From an uncultured Megasphaera sp. (GTDB lineage: Bacteria > Bacillota > Negativicutes > Veillonellales > Megasphaeraceae), in contig CAKPVJ010000007.1 of assembly GCA_934193515.1 (NCBI GenBank), forward strand, positions 1-64,000: a DNA stretch of 64,000 nucleotides, given 5' to 3'. Positions 7,982-16,781 of the stretch are shown here, in pieces. The position numbers and the translations under genes were made by a program. The notes beneath the pieces were generated by a model that saw only the letters and a program-made list of their open reading frames with translations, was not told the DNA's origin and did no database searches. Within the stretch, counting starts at the first letter, position 1. Every line of letters begins with the position of its first letter.

Positions 7982-9067
7982 GTGAGTATGAGAATGACAT
8001 TTCGCTGGTATGGCGAAAACGACGACAAAATTACATTACAGCAGATTGACCAGATTCCTGGCATGGATGGAATTGTAGGTGCATTGTTTGATATTCCTGT
8101 TGGTGAAGTATGGCCGGTAGAACCGCTGCTTCATATTAAAAAAATTGCAGAAGAAAATAATTTGGTATTTAAGGATTTGGAAAGCATCAATGTTCATGAA
8201 GATATTAAATTAGGCTTGCCAAGTCGTGATAAATATATTGAAAACTATATTACATCCTTGAAAAATGCTGCTAAAGCTGGCATTCAGATGGTTTGCTACA
8301 ATTTCATGCCGATTTTCGACTGGACACGTACGGACTTGGCAAAACCCTTGTATGATGGCTCTACAGCTCTCGCATATGACTATCATGTCATCGAAGGAAA
8401 AACCCCGCAGGATATGGCCAAAGAAATTTTGGATAACAGCAACGGATTTGTTCTTCCTGGCTGGGAACCGGAACGTCTTAAAGAATTGTCCCACTTGTTT
8501 GAACAATATGAAGGCATGGATGAAGATGGACTCCGTAAAAATCTTTCGTATTTCTTAAATGCCATTGTGCCGGTCGCAGAAGAATTGGGCATCAAGATGG
8601 CAATTCATCCGGACGATCCGCCTAAATCTGTATTTGGCCTGCCGCGCATTGTCAAAAATGAAAGTGATTTGGATAAAATTGCAGCCATGGTAGACAGCCC
8701 TAGCAACGGCTTTACGATTTGCACTGGCTCTTTAGGTTCCAATCGTCAGAATGATATTCCGCACATCATTCGTAAGTTTGGCAAAATGAATCGAGTTAAC
8801 TTCCTTCATGTTCGTAATATCCAAGTTCATGAACCGTGGGTATTCAATGAAGTAGCTCATAAATCACAGTTTGGCAGCTTGGATATGTATGAAATCATGA
8901 AAGCCGCTTATGATATTCATTTCGATGGTCCAATTCGTCCGGACCATGGCCGCATGATTTGGAATGAAGAAGGCCGCCCAGGCTATGGCCTCTATGACCG
9001 AGCTCTTGGCGCCAACTATATTTTAGGCTTATGGGATGCTATTAATCGCACTTGCGGTCAATTATAA
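7982..9067 (+). CDS. uxuA: Mannonate dehydratase
   Basis: 361 aa, converting D-mannonate to 2-keto-3-deoxy-D-gluconate in the glucuronate branch. The N-terminus MTFRWYGENDD and the segments FDIPVGEVWP, CYNFMPIFDWTRTDL, MAIHPDDPP, CTGSLGSN and PIRPDHGRMIW are characteristic of the UxuA TIM-barrel enzyme, with metal-binding His and Cys residues in the last four. GTG 7982 lies 6 nt after AGGAG (7971-7975); ATG 7988 or 7994 would cost only a few residues. It is followed after 24 nt by uxuB in one operon. Confidence 0.92.
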   Translation: MSMRMTFRWYGENDDKITLQQIDQIPGMDGIVGALFDIPVGEVWPVEPLLHIKKIAEENNLVFKDLESINVHEDIKLGLPSRDKYIENYITSLKNAAKAGIQMVCYNFMPIFDWTRTDLAKPLYDGSTALAYDYHVIEGKTPQDMAKEILDNSNGFVLPGWEPERLKELSHLFEQYEGMDEDGLRKNLSYFLNAIVPVAEELGIKMAIHPDDPPKSVFGLPRIVKNESDLDKIAAMVDSPSNGFTICTGSLGSNRQNDIPHIIRKFGKMNRVNFLHVRNIQVHEPWVFNEVAHKSQFGSLDMYEIMKAAYDIHFDGPIRPDHGRMIWNEEGRPGYGLYDRALGANYILGLWDAINRTCGQL

Positions 9068-9091
9068 AATTTATTTTGGGAGGAACACATC

Positions 9092-10696
9092 ATGTTGCAT
9101 TTAAATCGTCAAGCTATTAAACAGCATGCCGACGAATGGAAACAAGCCGGTATTGCGACATATCAATTTGATGATGCAGCTGTTGCTGCAGAAACGAAAA
9201 AAGCCCCGCAGTGGGTACATTTCGGCGGCGGTAATATCTTCCGTGCATTTATTGCCGCACTGCAACAGCATTTATTAAATAACGGTCAGGCAAAAACGGG
9301 CATTATTACAGCCGAAACATATGATGAAGAAGTCATTGAAAAAGTATATCGCCCCTTTGACAACTTGAGCTTAGCCGTTACGATGTATGCTGATGGACGA
9401 TTTGAAAATGAAGTTATTGGCTCTGTTGTAGATTCTGTTGTATGCCGTCCTGATTTTGCAGAAGACTGGAATCGCTTAAAAGAAATCTTCACCAATCCGT
9501 CACTGCAGATTGCCAGCTTTACGATTACCGAAAAAGGGTATAAATTGACAAACTATGCAGGCGAATATTTCCCGGCTGTGGCAGAAGATATGAAAAATGG
9601 TCCGGAAAAAGCAACGAGCTCTATGGGCTGCATTGCAGCACTTGCTTATGCTCGTTATAAAGCCGGTGCCTATCCGTTCGCATTTTTGAGCATGGATAAC
9701 TGCTCTCACAATGGCGATAAAATCAAAGCTGCTATGACCACCTTTGCTGATGCATGGGTGAAAAATGGGGTAGTCGATGCCGGATTTGCTGAATATATCA
9801 ACAATCCGCAGAAAGTTACTTTCCCATGGAGCATGATTGACAAAATTACGCCACGCTCTTCCGCTAAAGTGCAAGACTACTTGAAGCATCTTGGATTTGA
9901 AGATGCAGAACTTATTCATACCGAAAAAGGTACCTATGCTGCCTTTGTAAATGCTGAAAACGCACAATATTTGGTTATTGAAGATACATTCCCCAATGGC
10001 AGACCTGCTTTGGAAAATTCCGGTGTTATTTTCACAGACAGAGCAACGGTAGATAAAGTAGAACGCATGAAAGTATGCACTTGCCTTAATCCGTTGCATA
10101 CGGCATTGGCTGTATATGGCTGTCTCCTTGGCTATACGTTGATTGCTGATGAAATGAAAGATGCTCAGTTAAAAGGTTTGATTGAAAAAATCGGGTATCA
10201 AGAAGGTCTTCCGGTTGTTACGAACCCAGGTGTGTTGGAACCGCAGGCTTTCATCAAAGAAGTATTGGAAGAACGCTTAACAAATAGCAATCTCCCAGAT
10301 ACACCGCAGCGTATTGCTTCCGATACATCTCAGAAAGTTGGCATTCGGTTTGGCGAAACGATTAAAGCTTATGGCGATAAAGCAAAAGATTTGGAATTCA
10401 TCCCATTGGCTATTGCTGGCTGGTGCCGGTATTTACTGGCTGTTGATGATGAAGGAAAGGCCTTTGAACCTAGTCCTGACCCATTACTCAAGGATTTACA
10501 AGCAGCATTGCAGGGGATTACCTTAGGCGATATTGATTCTGCTAAAGGTAAATTAAAACCGATTCTTTCCAATGCCGATATTTTTGGCAGTGATTTGTAT
10601 GCTGTAGGTCTTGGTGAAAAGATAGAACATTACTTCAACGAATTAATTGCAGGTCCACATGCAGTGCGGAACACATTGGTTAAATATGTAAAATAG
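9092..10696 (+). CDS. uxuB: Fructuronate reductase (mannitol dehydrogenase family)
   Basis: 534 aa, a long-chain polyol/uronate dehydrogenase reducing D-fructuronate to D-mannonate with NADH. The N-terminal nucleotide-binding loop HFGGGNIFRAFI and the catalytic region with SMDNCSHNGDK, TFPWSMIDKITPR and TCLNPLHTALAV match the UxuB/mannitol dehydrogenase family, with the catalytic lysine in MIDKITPR. Its product is the substrate of the adjacent uxuA. A strong GGGAGG site precedes ATG 9092. It differs from the UxaB protein at 24024, which serves the tagaturonate branch. Confidence 0.9.
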   Translation: MLHLNRQAIKQHADEWKQAGIATYQFDDAAVAAETKKAPQWVHFGGGNIFRAFIAALQQHLLNNGQAKTGIITAETYDEEVIEKVYRPFDNLSLAVTMYADGRFENEVIGSVVDSVVCRPDFAEDWNRLKEIFTNPSLQIASFTITEKGYKLTNYAGEYFPAVAEDMKNGPEKATSSMGCIAALAYARYKAGAYPFAFLSMDNCSHNGDKIKAAMTTFADAWVKNGVVDAGFAEYINNPQKVTFPWSMIDKITPRSSAKVQDYLKHLGFEDAELIHTEKGTYAAFVNAENAQYLVIEDTFPNGRPALENSGVIFTDRATVDKVERMKVCTCLNPLHTALAVYGCLLGYTLIADEMKDAQLKGLIEKIGYQEGLPVVTNPGVLEPQAFIKEVLEERLTNSNLPDTPQRIASDTSQKVGIRFGETIKAYGDKAKDLEFIPLAIAGWCRYLLAVDDEGKAFEPSPDPLLKDLQAALQGITLGDIDSAKGKLKPILSNADIFGSDLYAVGLGEKIEHYFNELIAGPHAVRNTLVKYVK

Positions 10697-10730
10697 GACA
10701 AAATTTTTTTGATACAGGAGGAATGAGAAA

Positions 10731-11747
10731 ATGAAAGCAGTCGTTGTAGAAAAGCCAGAAAAAATAGTTGTTGTTGAAAGGGAAATTCCCCAAATTACAG
10801 ATAATCAAGTGCTATTAAAAGTTAAAGCAGCTGGTATTTGTGGTTCTGATGTAGGAATTTATCATGGTAAAAATGCATTTGCTACTTATCCACGTGTTGT
10901 AGGGCATGAATTTGTTGGCGAAATTGTAAAAGTTGGATGTGATGTAAAAAATGCAACAGTTGGAGATCACGTAGCAATAGATCCAGTAGTTTCTTGTGGG
11001 ACATGTTATGCTTGCAAGATTAATCATCATAATGTTTGTAAATCCTTGGAAGTTATGGGGGTACATCGTGATGGAGGATATCAAGAATATGTTGCTGTTG
11101 ATCAAGAACAAATAAATCAACTTCCTAAAGATATTCCGTGGGAAATTGCAGCTACTGTAGAACCATTTTCTATTGGTGCTCAAGTAGCCCATAGAGGACG
11201 GCTTACAGGAGATGATACAGTTCTTATTTGCGGTGCAGGTCCAATTGGTTTAATTATCCTTCAAGTTGCTAAAATGAAAGGCGCTAAGGTAGCCATTCTT
11301 GATATTGTAGAATCAAGATTGAAAAAGGCAAAAGAAATGGGCGCTGACATGGTTGTTAATGGTAAGACTACAGATATCGTTGAAGCGATGAAAAAATTCA
11401 CGAATTCAGAAGGATTTAATCTTATTTATGAAGCGACTGGCAATGTCAATATTCTTCAAACTTGTATTCAAAAGTTGCCAAGTCAAGCTGGCCGAATTGT
11501 AGTATTAGGCTTTTCAACAGTTGAATTCCCTATCCGCCAGGTTGATATTATGAGTAAAGAATTAGAAATTATTGGTACTCGTTTAAATAATCATCGTTTT
11601 CCGGAAGTTATTACTTGGTTTAAAGAAGGAAAAGTAGATCCTAAAGCTATCGTTACAAATACATTCCCATTTACAGAAGCAGATAAAGCTTTTAAGTATA
11701 ATGATGAACATCCTGAAAGTGTATTAAAAATAGTTCTTACTTTCTAA
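10731..11747 (+). CDS. Zinc-dependent alcohol dehydrogenase, aldonate 5-dehydrogenase-like
   Basis: 338 aa, medium-chain dehydrogenase family. The catalytic zinc site is seen in AGICGSDVG and GHEFVGE, the structural zinc site in CGTCYACKINHHNVC, and the NAD fold in ICGAGPIGLI. Close relatives include sorbitol dehydrogenase-like RspB and L-galactonate/L-gulonate 5-dehydrogenases. Its position right behind uxuB suggests oxidation of an aldonate such as L-gulonate to D-fructuronate, which UxuB would then reduce (inference). The gene and the next one are visibly richer in A+T than the rest of the island and use more NNA/NNT codons, suggesting separate acquisition. Confidence 0.8.
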   Translation: MKAVVVEKPEKIVVVEREIPQITDNQVLLKVKAAGICGSDVGIYHGKNAFATYPRVVGHEFVGEIVKVGCDVKNATVGDHVAIDPVVSCGTCYACKINHHNVCKSLEVMGVHRDGGYQEYVAVDQEQINQLPKDIPWEIAATVEPFSIGAQVAHRGRLTGDDTVLICGAGPIGLIILQVAKMKGAKVAILDIVESRLKKAKEMGADMVVNGKTTDIVEAMKKFTNSEGFNLIYEATGNVNILQTCIQKLPSQAGRIVVLGFSTVEFPIRQVDIMSKELEIIGTRLNNHRFPEVITWFKEGKVDPKAIVTNTFPFTEADKAFKYNDEHPESVLKIVLTF

Positions 11748-11793
11748 TTAAACTGATATACTAGTACTTCTGTGTCCGAAGGAGGTTAAATAG

Positions 11794-13134
11794 ATGTCCC
11801 AAACAAATTCTTATCAAATTTCAACAAAAGAACTAGTAAAAGTTGCTGCTAGTGGCTGGCTAGGCACTGCTATGGAGTTTATGGATTTTCAGTTATATTC
11901 ATTAGCTGCAGCAATTGTTTTTAACGAAATCTTTTTCCCGAATACCGACCCTTCAATGGGTTTAATAATGGCTATGGGAACTTATGGTGCTGGATATGTA
12001 GCGCGTTTGGTAGGTGCGTTTGTATTTGGTCATATTGGTGATAAGATGGGAAGACGAACGGTTTTATTTGTTACCATTACCTTGATGGGGTTAGCATCTA
12101 CCTTGATTGGCTTTTTACCTACTTATCAAGAAGTGGGTGTATTAGCACCTATTGGGTTAGTTATTTTACGTATAATTCAAGGACTGGGAGCTGGTGCTGA
12201 AATTAGCGGTGCTGGTGTCATGGTAACAGAATTTTGTGAAAAGAAAAATCGTGGTCTTATTGCTAGTTTAGTTTGTTTAGGAACTTCATCAGGAACATTA
12301 TTTGCCAACTTGATTTGGACAATTATTCTTATGTTGATGGATAAGCAAGAAGTATTGACTTGGGGTTGGAGAATTCCTTTTTATGCATCATTTATTGTTA
12401 TGATTGGAGCTATTTTGATTCGGATGTTTGTTAAAGAAAGTCCTGTAATGGCAGCTAAGAAAAAATTATTAGCTGAAGAAAGACAGAAAAAATTATCTGG
12501 TGATATTTCTGATACACAGCATTATAAAAAAGGTAAAAAGAGTTTTCTTGTTGCTTTGGCTATAAGATTTGGACAAGCTGGCAATTCAGGATTAATGCAA
12601 ACATACTTAGCTGGTTTTATAGTTACTGTTTTGGCTATGCAAAAAACTGTTGCTACAGAAGCTAATATAATTTCTTCAATTGTTTCTTTTTTAACAATTC
12701 CATTTGTAGGTTGGCTAGGGGATAAAATTGGACGCCGTAAAATGTATATGATTTTATCGCTTGCAACCGCTATTTATGCGATTCCAATGATGTTATTATT
12801 TGAAACTAAAGATCCTGTTATTTTAACGATTGCAATGGTAATTGGATTAAACATAGGTGTGCAAGGATTATTTGCTCTCGAAAATGTTACGATGGCCGAA
12901 TTATTTGGCGCAAGACGTCGGGTTACAATGGTATCTTTAGCGAAAGAAATAGCTGGATTAATTGCTACAGGATTTGGACCGATTATTGCGGCGGCAGCTG
13001 TTACGGCTATGGTTGGCAGCTGGATTCCATTGGCAATTATGATTATTGTCTTTTCTCTTTCAAGTTTCTTAGGAGCATATATTTCTGAAGATACAACGGG
13101 CAGAGATCTTAATGAACTTGATGATGCAATGTAA
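11794..13134 (+). CDS. MFS transporter, metabolite:H+ symporter type
   Basis: 446 aa with about 12 membrane segments. The MFS loop 2-3 signature is FGHIGDKMGRRTVLF and the loop 8-9 counterpart is GWLGDKIGRRKMYM. The N-terminus SGWLGTAMEFMDFQLYSLAA and the ESPVM string after TM6 are typical of the MHS subfamily (citrate, alpha-ketoglutarate, shikimate, proline carriers). It lies 46 nt behind the dehydrogenase and shares its AT-rich composition, so the two probably form a uptake/oxidation pair for one organic or sugar acid (inference). AGGAGG precedes the ATG. Confidence 0.82.
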   Translation: MSQTNSYQISTKELVKVAASGWLGTAMEFMDFQLYSLAAAIVFNEIFFPNTDPSMGLIMAMGTYGAGYVARLVGAFVFGHIGDKMGRRTVLFVTITLMGLASTLIGFLPTYQEVGVLAPIGLVILRIIQGLGAGAEISGAGVMVTEFCEKKNRGLIASLVCLGTSSGTLFANLIWTIILMLMDKQEVLTWGWRIPFYASFIVMIGAILIRMFVKESPVMAAKKKLLAEERQKKLSGDISDTQHYKKGKKSFLVALAIRFGQAGNSGLMQTYLAGFIVTVLAMQKTVATEANIISSIVSFLTIPFVGWLGDKIGRRKMYMILSLATAIYAIPMMLLFETKDPVILTIAMVIGLNIGVQGLFALENVTMAELFGARRRVTMVSLAKEIAGLIATGFGPIIAAAAVTAMVGSWIPLAIMIIVFSLSSFLGAYISEDTTGRDLNELDDAM

Positions 13135-13144
13135 TTTTTAAGAT

Positions 13145-13185
13145 AAATGAGTATAATACACTTGTGTTGTACTCATTTTGTTTTA
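13145..13185 (+). terminator. Terminator between the MHS transporter and kdgK copy 1
   Basis: AAATGAGTA at 13145-13153 pairs with TACTCATTT at 13170-13178, followed by a T-rich stretch. It suggests that kdgK-eda copy 1 has its own promoter or depends on read-through. Confidence 0.6.
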
Positions 13186-13198
13186 CTTGGATGAAATA

Positions 13199-14811
13199 AA
13201 AGGAGCGACACAATGAGCAAGGTATTAACGATTGGCGAAGCCATGGGGCTATTGATTGCCACAGAAACGGGTTCGCTGGAGCAGGTTACGCAGTTTTCCC
13301 GTCATGTCTGTGGCGCAGAGTTAAACTATGCTGTTGGCATGGCGCGGCTGGGCAATGATGTATCCTATATTTCCAAAGTAGGCTGCGACCCTTTTGGCAA
13401 ATGCATTTGCAATTTCTTGAAGGAAAACGGCATCCATGATACGTATGTCTGGACCGATGTAGATCATATGACAGGGTTTCAGATGAAAGAAAAGGTGTTG
13501 GAAGGGGACCCGACGGTCGCTAATATCCGCAAACATACAGCCTTTTCCCATTTTCAGCCCAATGATTTAGAAGGCATAGACTGGACTGGCGTAGACCATC
13601 TGCATGTGACAGGGATTCCGCTGGCTCTTTCTGAATCATGCAGGGAAACGATTTATACATTGATGAAAAAAGCGCACAGCGAAGGCGTGCGGATTTCGTT
13701 TGACACGAATCTGCGCCCCATGTTGTGGCCCAATCAGGATACGATGGCCCGTGTTATCAATGATGCTGCGCAGTATGCAGACATCGTCATGCCAGGTCTT
13801 GGCGAAGGAAAAATCCTGACAGGCCGGGATAATGAAAAAGATATTGCGGCATATTATTTGCAGCGCGGCATTGGCACGGTAGTCATCAAAATGGGCGGCA
13901 GCAACGGGACGTACATCCGGACAGCAGATACAGAATTGTATGTGCCGAGCTATCATATCGACCATATCGTAGACACTGTTGGCGCCGGAGATGGCTTTGC
14001 TGTCGGCTTTACGAGCGGCTTGCTGGATGGCTTGGCGCTGGAAGATGCAGCCCGCCGCGGAGCAGCTATAGGAGCCATGGCGATTCAGGTTGCCGGCGAT
14101 AATGAAGGACTGCCGACTCGGGAAGAGTTGGAAGCATTTCAAAATACACATCACTAAGAAATAACAGGAGGAATGAGTCATGGATAAAATAGATGTAGTA
14201 AAGAAAATAGAAGAAATCGGCGTCGTAGCGGTTATTCGCGGTAAGAATCCGGAAGAAGCTGTAGCTATGTCGGATGCCTGCATTGCAGGCGGCGTAACGG
14301 CTATTGAATTGGCATTCACGACACCGCAGGCCCATGAAGCGATAGAAACGCTGAGCAAAAAATATGCAGATAACCCGGACGTCATCATTGGTGCAGGCAC
14401 CGTATTGGATGCTGTAACAGCACGCATTGCGATTTTGAGCGGCGCTCAGTTTGTCGTATCGCCGGCCTTTGATTTGGAAACGGTAAAACTCTGCAATCGG
14501 TATCGCATTGCGGTCATGCCGGGCACAACGACACTCAACGGTGTATTACAAGCCTTGGAAGCTGGTGCTGACGTAATTAAAATTTTCCCGGGAGAAATCC
14601 TGGGCATGAAAGCCATCAAAGCGATTCACGGCCCGATTCCGCAGGCACCGCTTATGCCGACAGGCGGCGTCAATGCCGAAAATGCCGGTGACTGGATTAA
14701 AGCTGGCTGTGTAGCCGTAGGAGCTGGCGGCGCCTTGACAGGCGGCGGCAAGACGGCGGCAGAAATTACAGAAGCAGCTAAGAAGTTTATTGCTTCTGTC
14801 AAAGCAGCTAG
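13199..14811 (+). repeat. kdgK-eda duplication, copy 1
   Basis: A direct repeat of 28901-30513 at a constant offset of 15,702. The first 266 nt differ at about 23 sites, almost all silent; 13465-14631 (1,167 nt) appear identical on reading; differences resume at 14632. The repeat starts with the shared ribosome binding site AAGGAGCGACACA. Confidence 0.9.
13213..14157 (+). CDS. kdgK: 2-keto-3-deoxygluconate kinase, copy 1
   Basis: 314 aa, a PfkB/ribokinase-family sugar kinase that phosphorylates 2-keto-3-deoxygluconate at C6 with ATP. The N-terminal GEAMGLLI, the substrate region AVGMARLGNDVSYISKVG and the C-terminal PfkB signature DTVGAGDGFAVGF, with the catalytic Asp, are present. It acts on the shared product of UxuA and UxaA and feeds the adjacent Eda. 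The protein differs from copy 2 by a single residue that I can see (Leu versus Phe in NFLKENG/NFFKENG). Confidence 0.92.
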   Translation: MSKVLTIGEAMGLLIATETGSLEQVTQFSRHVCGAELNYAVGMARLGNDVSYISKVGCDPFGKCICNFLKENGIHDTYVWTDVDHMTGFQMKEKVLEGDPTVANIRKHTAFSHFQPNDLEGIDWTGVDHLHVTGIPLALSESCRETIYTLMKKAHSEGVRISFDTNLRPMLWPNQDTMARVINDAAQYADIVMPGLGEGKILTGRDNEKDIAAYYLQRGIGTVVIKMGGSNGTYIRTADTELYVPSYHIDHIVDTVGAGDGFAVGFTSGLLDGLALEDAARRGAAIGAMAIQVAGDNEGLPTREELEAFQNTHH

Positions 14812-14815
14812 ATAA
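14180..14815 (+). CDS. eda: KDPG/KHG aldolase, copy 1
   Basis: 211 aa, a class I aldolase splitting 2-keto-3-deoxy-6-phosphogluconate into pyruvate and glyceraldehyde-3-phosphate. The family strings VAVIRGKNPEEA, GAGTV, FVVSPAFD, MPGTTT and DVIKIFPGE are present, the last carrying the Schiff-base lysine; LMPTGGVN binds phosphate. It lies 22 nt after kdgK with AGGAGG. It differs from copy 2 only by the C-terminal residues (KAAR versus KAARA). Confidence 0.95.
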   Translation: MDKIDVVKKIEEIGVVAVIRGKNPEEAVAMSDACIAGGVTAIELAFTTPQAHEAIETLSKKYADNPDVIIGAGTVLDAVTARIAILSGAQFVVSPAFDLETVKLCNRYRIAVMPGTTTLNGVLQALEAGADVIKIFPGEILGMKAIKAIHGPIPQAPLMPTGGVNAENAGDWIKAGCVAVGAGGALTGGGKTAAEITEAAKKFIASVKAAR

Positions 14816-14842
14816 CAAGGTAACGTTCTAAGATAAATATAT

Positions 14843-14892
14843 AAAGTTCTCTCGTATAAATGAATGTATTCATATGGGAGAACTTTAATTTT
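14843..14892 (+). terminator. Terminator after eda copy 1
   Basis: AAAGTTCTC pairs with GAGAACTTT, followed by AATTTT. The inner part (CGTAT/ATATG) can extend the stem. Confidence 0.7.
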
Positions 14893-14933
14893 AGTATCTT
14901 GACGCCAAAACAGAATAATCCCTGCCACAAAAA

Positions 14934-14967
14934 TACTGCCTGTCATATATTGCAGGTAGTGTTTTTT
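14934..14967 (+). terminator. Second terminator after eda copy 1
   Basis: TACTGCCTG faces CAGGTAGTG, followed by TTTTTT. This back-up terminator isolates the GntR gene downstream. The rest of the 285-nt gap before 15101 holds the operator-like stretch listed next. Confidence 0.6.
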
Positions 14968-15042
14968 GTTTAGTGTTGAAATAGCAGATCTATTCAGTTA
15001 TTCATTTTGCATATATTGTATAAGAAAATAAATTTAAAATAT

Positions 15043-15072
15043 AAGTATGGTATGGTAAAATATGGTATACAA
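15043..15072. promoter_or_regulatory. TATGGTA-rich operator candidate before the first GntR gene
   Basis: AAGTATGGTATGGTAAAAT is followed by ATGGTATACAAT within 30 nt, 29 nt before the start codon. The TGGTATAC core resembles operators of FadR-type GntR proteins such as UxuR/ExuR (known consensus around TGGTATACCA). Autoregulation is likely but inferred. Confidence 0.45.
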
Positions 15073-15100
15073 TATAAATTGATAAAATAGTGGAGAAATT

Positions 15101-15790
15101 ATGGAACAGATACAATTATTAGAAAAAGAGCCGCGGGAAACCGTTCGAGAGTATGCCTACAGGGTATTGTATCAAAATATTATGACAATGCACTTAATTC
15201 CAGGAACAGCTATGTCAGAACAAGAGCTTTCCAATGTATTAGGCGTAAGCCGTACTCCGGTGCGGGAAGCGTTTATTCGCTTATCCCAAAAAGGGCTGTT
15301 GGATATACTGCCGCAGCGAGGGACGTTTGTATCTAAAATTAATACAGATCAATTGTCAGAATTTCGCTTTCTGCGGGTAACATTGGAAAATGCGATTGTT
15401 AAATTAGCATGTAAAGAATTTCCAGAACCATGGCTGACACGGCTGCAGGCATGTCTTCATGAACAAACGTATTTGGTTGATACTAAAGATGCAGAAGCGT
15501 TTTTTAAGAGTGACAATATGATGCATGAAATACTATATGCTGGATGCAGTAAATCTCATATTTGGCATATTGTGCAGGATGCCAATGCAGATTATTTGCG
15601 CGCTAGAGTACTGAATATAACGGGAGCCAATGAACAAATTAAAATATTATACAGCCAGCATTGTGCGATTGTAGAAGCAGTCATACGGCATGATGAAGTC
15701 CGTGGCGTAGCAATTATGGCGGAACATATTAATAAGGTTGTAGGCGATGTAGAAGTACTAAAAAAACAATATCCGGATTATTTCAAATAG
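15101..15790 (+). CDS. GntR-family regulator, FadR/FCD subfamily (1)
   Basis: 229 aa. The N-terminal winged helix shows the GntR signature SEQELSNVLGVSRTPVREAFIRLSQKGLLDILPQRGTF (positions about 42-79); the C-terminal part is an all-helical FCD ligand domain with the metal-binding D/H pattern (DNMMHEILYAG, SQHCAIVEAV, MAEHINK). FCD proteins typically sense sugar acids or other carboxylates. It sits alone between kdgK-eda and a paralogous regulator. The putative operator upstream and the related motif at uxuA make it the leading candidate for control of uxuAB (inference). Confidence 0.88.
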   Translation: MEQIQLLEKEPRETVREYAYRVLYQNIMTMHLIPGTAMSEQELSNVLGVSRTPVREAFIRLSQKGLLDILPQRGTFVSKINTDQLSEFRFLRVTLENAIVKLACKEFPEPWLTRLQACLHEQTYLVDTKDAEAFFKSDNMMHEILYAGCSKSHIWHIVQDANADYLRARVLNITGANEQIKILYSQHCAIVEAVIRHDEVRGVAIMAEHINKVVGDVEVLKKQYPDYFK

Positions 15791-15813
15791 AAGAAAAAAA
15801 TAGAATGATTGCA

Positions 15814-15844
15814 GAAGCGGTTGTATCATACAGCCGCTTTTCTT
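15814..15844 (+). terminator. Terminator after GntR 1
   Basis: AAGCGGTTGTAT, one-base loop, ATACAGCCGCTT, then TTCTT. Confidence 0.7.
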
Positions 15845-15905
15845 GTAGAAAAAAATGCTGTAATATATTAGAATAAAAATAAAAAACAAAGAGGTGATGT
15901 GTGAC

Positions 15906-16583
15906 ATGGAAATGCTGTGTAAGAAAAATGAAGAATCAGCAAAAGAATATGTACGGCGAGTATTGGTACATAACCTTGTTAATATGGGATTGAAGCCGGG
16001 AGAAAAAATTATAGAAAAAGAATTATGCGAGATATTCCAGATGAGCCGAACCCCGATTCGAGAAGCAATATTAGAGTTGAATAAAGACAGATTGATTGAC
16101 ATTCGGCCTAAACAGGGAACGTATATTTCACTGATTCACGAAGATTTAGTAGAAGAGGTACGACAATTGCGAGAAGTATTGGAAGCTGAAATTGCACGAA
16201 TTGCCTGTATTTCTTGCACTCAGGATGATATAGATGCTTTGCGGGAAAACGTTATTATTTGGAAATATTATATAGGAAAAAAACAGGAACGAAAAATTTT
16301 TGAATTAGATAAAAAATTTCATGCTATGTTATATATGATATGCCATAAGAATTATTGGTACGATATTGTGCAATCTGTATCGCCGCATTTTGACCGGACA
16401 ACGGTACTTAGTTTTCAATGTCAACCGCAGGTTCATATTTTACAAGATCATGAACAGATAGTAGATGCCATTGAAAAGAAAGATGCTGAACAGGCATACT
16501 GTATTGCTCGCCAGCATTTGCAACGATATCACGAAAATATATCCGTTATGAAGCAAACGTTTCCAAATTATTTTGAAAAATAG
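15906..16583 (+). CDS. GntR-family regulator, FadR/FCD subfamily (2)
   Basis: 225 aa, a paralogue of the preceding gene. The HTH segment is EKELCEIFQMSRTPIREAILEL; the FCD domain has the ligand/metal pattern DKKFHAMLYMIC, DHEQIVDAI and ARQHLQRYHE. Three in-frame starts exist; ATG 15906 was chosen because GAGGTGAT (15891-15898) sits 7 nt upstream. It lies directly before the FAD-oxidase/transporter operon (16782-21125), which it probably controls. Tandem paralogous FCD regulators suggest that two related but distinct acids are sensed (inference). Confidence 0.87.
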   Translation: MEMLCKKNEESAKEYVRRVLVHNLVNMGLKPGEKIIEKELCEIFQMSRTPIREAILELNKDRLIDIRPKQGTYISLIHEDLVEEVRQLREVLEAEIARIACISCTQDDIDALRENVIIWKYYIGKKQERKIFELDKKFHAMLYMICHKNYWYDIVQSVSPHFDRTTVLSFQCQPQVHILQDHEQIVDAIEKKDAEQAYCIARQHLQRYHENISVMKQTFPNYFEK

Positions 16584-16593
16584 AAATAAAGCA

Positions 16594-16625
16594 AAAGTAG
16601 AAGTCGTCGTACTTCTACTTTTTTT
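16594..16625 (+). terminator. Terminator after GntR 2
   Basis: AAAAGTAGAAGT, 6-nt loop, ACTTCTACTTTT with a following T run. Confidence 0.8.
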
Positions 16626-16642
16626 ATGCCTTGTATACCTAT

Positions 16643-16677
16643 TATGATAAAAAATAATAGCAATGTTTTTTATCATA
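16643..16677. promoter_or_regulatory. 12-bp perfect inverted repeat before the FAD-oxidase operon
   Basis: TATGATAAAAAA (16643-16654) and TTTTTTATCATA (16666-16677) are separated by 11 nt. Because a terminator already ends the regulator gene, this may be an operator for GntR 2 or another repressor. The T6 in the right arm also allows a terminator reading. Confidence 0.45.
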
Positions 16678-16781
16678 TAAATTTAGCACGGCAAAGTGTA
16701 TTGTTCAGAAAAAGCAATAGTGATATAATTCAATCAATGAAATATATTACAAATAATGAAATACATAACAAGGAGGAAGCT

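Noticed and set aside
10731..11747. Naming the zinc dehydrogenase as L-gulonate or L-galactonate 5-dehydrogenase outright.
   Set aside because: Family and position fit, but sequence alone cannot separate these from sorbitol or threonine dehydrogenase-like enzymes.
13636..14427. Long antisense ORF (263 codons) opposite kdgK-eda copy 1, repeated at 29338-30129.
   Set aside because: It is a mirror of two well-supported genes, lies across their boundary and has no ribosome binding site or recognisable family. Its perfect duplication only reflects the DNA duplication.
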